This document shows, one piece after another, positions 20,974 through 22,200 of a stretch of 22,200 nucleotides of DNA. The notes under the pieces are model-generated. The model did not search any database. It was not told the origin of the DNA and worked only from the letters and a program-made list of their open reading frames with translations. A program made the position numbers and the translations under genes. The DNA lies in assembly GCA_000444245.1 (NCBI GenBank), contig KE605655.1, positions 25,323 to 47,522 on the forward strand. Direction: 5' to 3'. Source of the DNA: Botryllus schlosseri (lineage: Eukaryota; Chordata; Ascidiacea; Stolidobranchia; Styelidae). How positions within the stretch are numbered: position 1 is the stretch's first letter; each line of letters begins with the position of its first letter.

Positions 20974-21430
20974 TTCCATTATGAAGACACCCAATGTATA
21001 CGCCAATGCGACGCGATGAATAGATAGAACGACATTGAAACGACCAAGGGCGGCCTCTTGCATCCGGCTCGGCCTGGTGGAGGATGCAACAGGGTTCGAT
21101 CTGCTGTGTTTTCTCTTCATGACTGTTTCCATTCCCTTTCCTTGACATCTTCATTCACAGGGTCGTTGTATAGCCTGATTTGCAAAGACGCCGTACAAAT
21201 AGCACTATACGCAATTATTTTATAATGCGCGTAATCGACAGAAGAAACTACAACTTCGAATTTCGTTTTCGACAATATCAGTAACAATAAAAATGATTCG
21301 TCTTCCTAATTTTCGAGATTCCTGACTAAGTATACTGTGTAGTGCGACAAAACAGATATGTGAGACATGTGTTCGGTGTAGCGAATTTTAAAAATTTGCA
21401 TCCTGCTTCAGTATGACAGTAGCTCTTAAG
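20974..21430. other. Remainder of the sequence separating A2 from B2
   Basis: With the SINE this forms the ~1-kb segment (20603-21608) absent from the A1-B1 junction. A second B-box-like word GGTTCGATCTG lies near 21093, but its A-box partner is poor and too close. I see no transposon ends of the whole segment and no gene. Confidence 0.4.
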
Positions 21431-21536
21431 CAGGGTTATTTTTCGTTTCGTTATGGAGCATTTCCCCATTCACCGACCACCCATAACTAGTTCGCGAACC
21501 CTTGGCGGGTATGTGGTCCTCAGTTTAGGATCCCTG
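21431..21536. mobile_element. Possible tiny hAT-type element, 106 bp
   Basis: The right end, read inward on the minus strand, is CAGGGATCCTAAACTGAGG, a hAT-like terminus. On the left CAGGGTTATTTTTCG shares only CAGGG and scattered bases. The flanking octamers CTCTTAAG and TTCTATAG agree at 5 of 8 positions and both fit nTnnnnAn. The right end is more convincing than the left. Confidence 0.3.
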
Positions 21537-21608
21537 TTCTATAGTAATGCATTGGATGTGTAGTTGATGTGTAATGCGATGGATATTTGATTTTGTGATT
21601 TAATTAGT

Positions 21609-22128
21609 AAAACCTTGTCGTACCGCAAATCCTTGCACATTAACACAAAGGTTCCCCACGTTATTAAATGTTAAGAACCAGATGTCTATGATGGCAGTAT
21701 AATAGCTCTATGCTCAAACGCTTTTGACAACAAGTAATCTCTCGTTTTTCTCTCTCATTGCCATTGTCAAAACTTGGGGGCTCCGTTAGGAAATGGTGCT
21801 ATTGTCAAGGTGATAACGGAGCCGATGTCCTTGGCGCAGTGTGCAGCGCGAGCGCCTTAAAGGTCACGAACATACATAGCTGGGTAGCTGGTTCGCGTCC
21901 CGGTGAGCGCTCTGTAATCGATTCATCTCTCTCCCAGGAACAAGCGCGAACGGTCTTTCCTGATAGGCATTAGCTCGTTACGACTTGTCCCTCAGAGCGG
22001 GATTCAAATACCTGCCGCTCACCGCTCTCGTGGTCAGGTATTTTTGCGTTTAAGCATTTATTACCATCGTGAAATGCAATGCTTAAAATGACTGGAAAAT
22101 GCAGAGTTTTGTCGCCAGGTGTCCCAAG
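21609..22128 (+). repeat. Repeat block B, copy 2
   Basis: This is the partner of 18663-19182, with the same start (AAAACCTTGTCGTAC) and end (TCCCAAG). The tRNA-like boxes are kept: TGGCGCAGTGT, and GGTTCGCGTCC in which the B box differs from copy 1 by one base. A two-base insertion near 21964 shifts the long frame seen in copy 1. Sequence beyond 22128 departs abruptly from copy 1 because another element starts there. Confidence 0.85.
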
Positions 22129-22200
22129 CAGACATGGGGTGATTACTTTCTGAATGTAATCGATTGCGATTACGATTACTTCGGAATCACGCGATTACGA
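22129..22200 (+). mobile_element. Left end of an ATTAC-type DNA element, cut by the window edge
   Basis: CAGACATGGGGTGATTAC begins exactly where B2 stops matching B1, followed by TGTAATCGATTGCGATTACG-type repeats. The CAG start and the GATTAC-rich subterminal region suit a hAT-like non-autonomous element. GTCCCAAG (22121-22128) is the probable left target copy; the right end lies outside the window. Confidence 0.55.

Noticed and set aside
21060-21105. Second tRNA-like head (GGCCTGGTGG ... GGTTCGATCTG)
   Set aside because: The boxes are only about 30 bases apart and the A box is poor.
1-22200. CRISPR arrays, bacterial operons, rRNA genes, LTR elements or virus-like elements
   Set aside because: No regularly spaced repeats, no ribosome binding sites with long frames, no rRNA signatures, and no long terminal repeats or capsid- or polymerase-like frames were seen.

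Overview
The window reads as non-coding or intergenic DNA from an animal, most likely an invertebrate. Base composition is moderately AT-rich by eye, with no strong loss of CpG. The repeats are of animal type: several short hAT-superfamily elements, a tRNA-derived SINE, and GACTCG- and ATTAC-rich repeats. I cannot name the species; an invertebrate deuterostome such as a tunicate is only a guess. No open frame gives a recognisable protein. The longest frames are about 140 codons, which is about what chance gives in 22 kb, so I annotate no confident protein-coding gene.

Layout. 1-33 is a fragment of a hAT-type element whose full copy lies at 16694-17833. 198-387 is part of a GACTCG-rich element. 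388-2800 has no recognisable gene. 2806-2840 is a good core promoter (TATAAAAG plus an initiator-like TCATT), followed 320 bases later by a 206-bp unit present twice in perfect register (3161-3572) and by two decayed relatives (about 3723-3960). This is the best candidate for a locus with its own transcript, probably non-coding. 4240-4466 holds an older, diverged ~136-bp duplication. 4467-11012 is about 6.5 kb of unique sequence with little to report. 11013-12886 is a cluster of hAT-type sequence, including one element inserted inside another. 12887-15373 is again unique.

From 15374 to the end the window is mobile-element rich. It holds a 470-bp GACTCG element with near-perfect 8-bp target duplications, a 194-bp element with 15-bp perfect inverted ends, and a 1140-bp element with a perfect 8-bp target duplication CTCTATAC. 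These are followed by a two-part repeat, blocks A and B, present twice (A1 17834-18662 + B1 18663-19182; A2 19748-20602 + B2 21609-22128). In the second copy about 1 kb, including a SINE, separates A from B, and a new ATTAC-type element starts directly at the end of B2. The paired copies therefore show sites with and without insertions: A2 carries the unoccupied target of the 1140-bp element, A1/B1 the uninterrupted A-B junction, and B1 the uninterrupted sequence where the last element starts.

Nothing here forms a pathway. The value of the window is as a record of insertion order, plus the candidate tandem-repeat transcript near 2.8-4.0 kb and a CGCGCGAAGCGCG hairpin motif shared by three otherwise different hAT-type elements.
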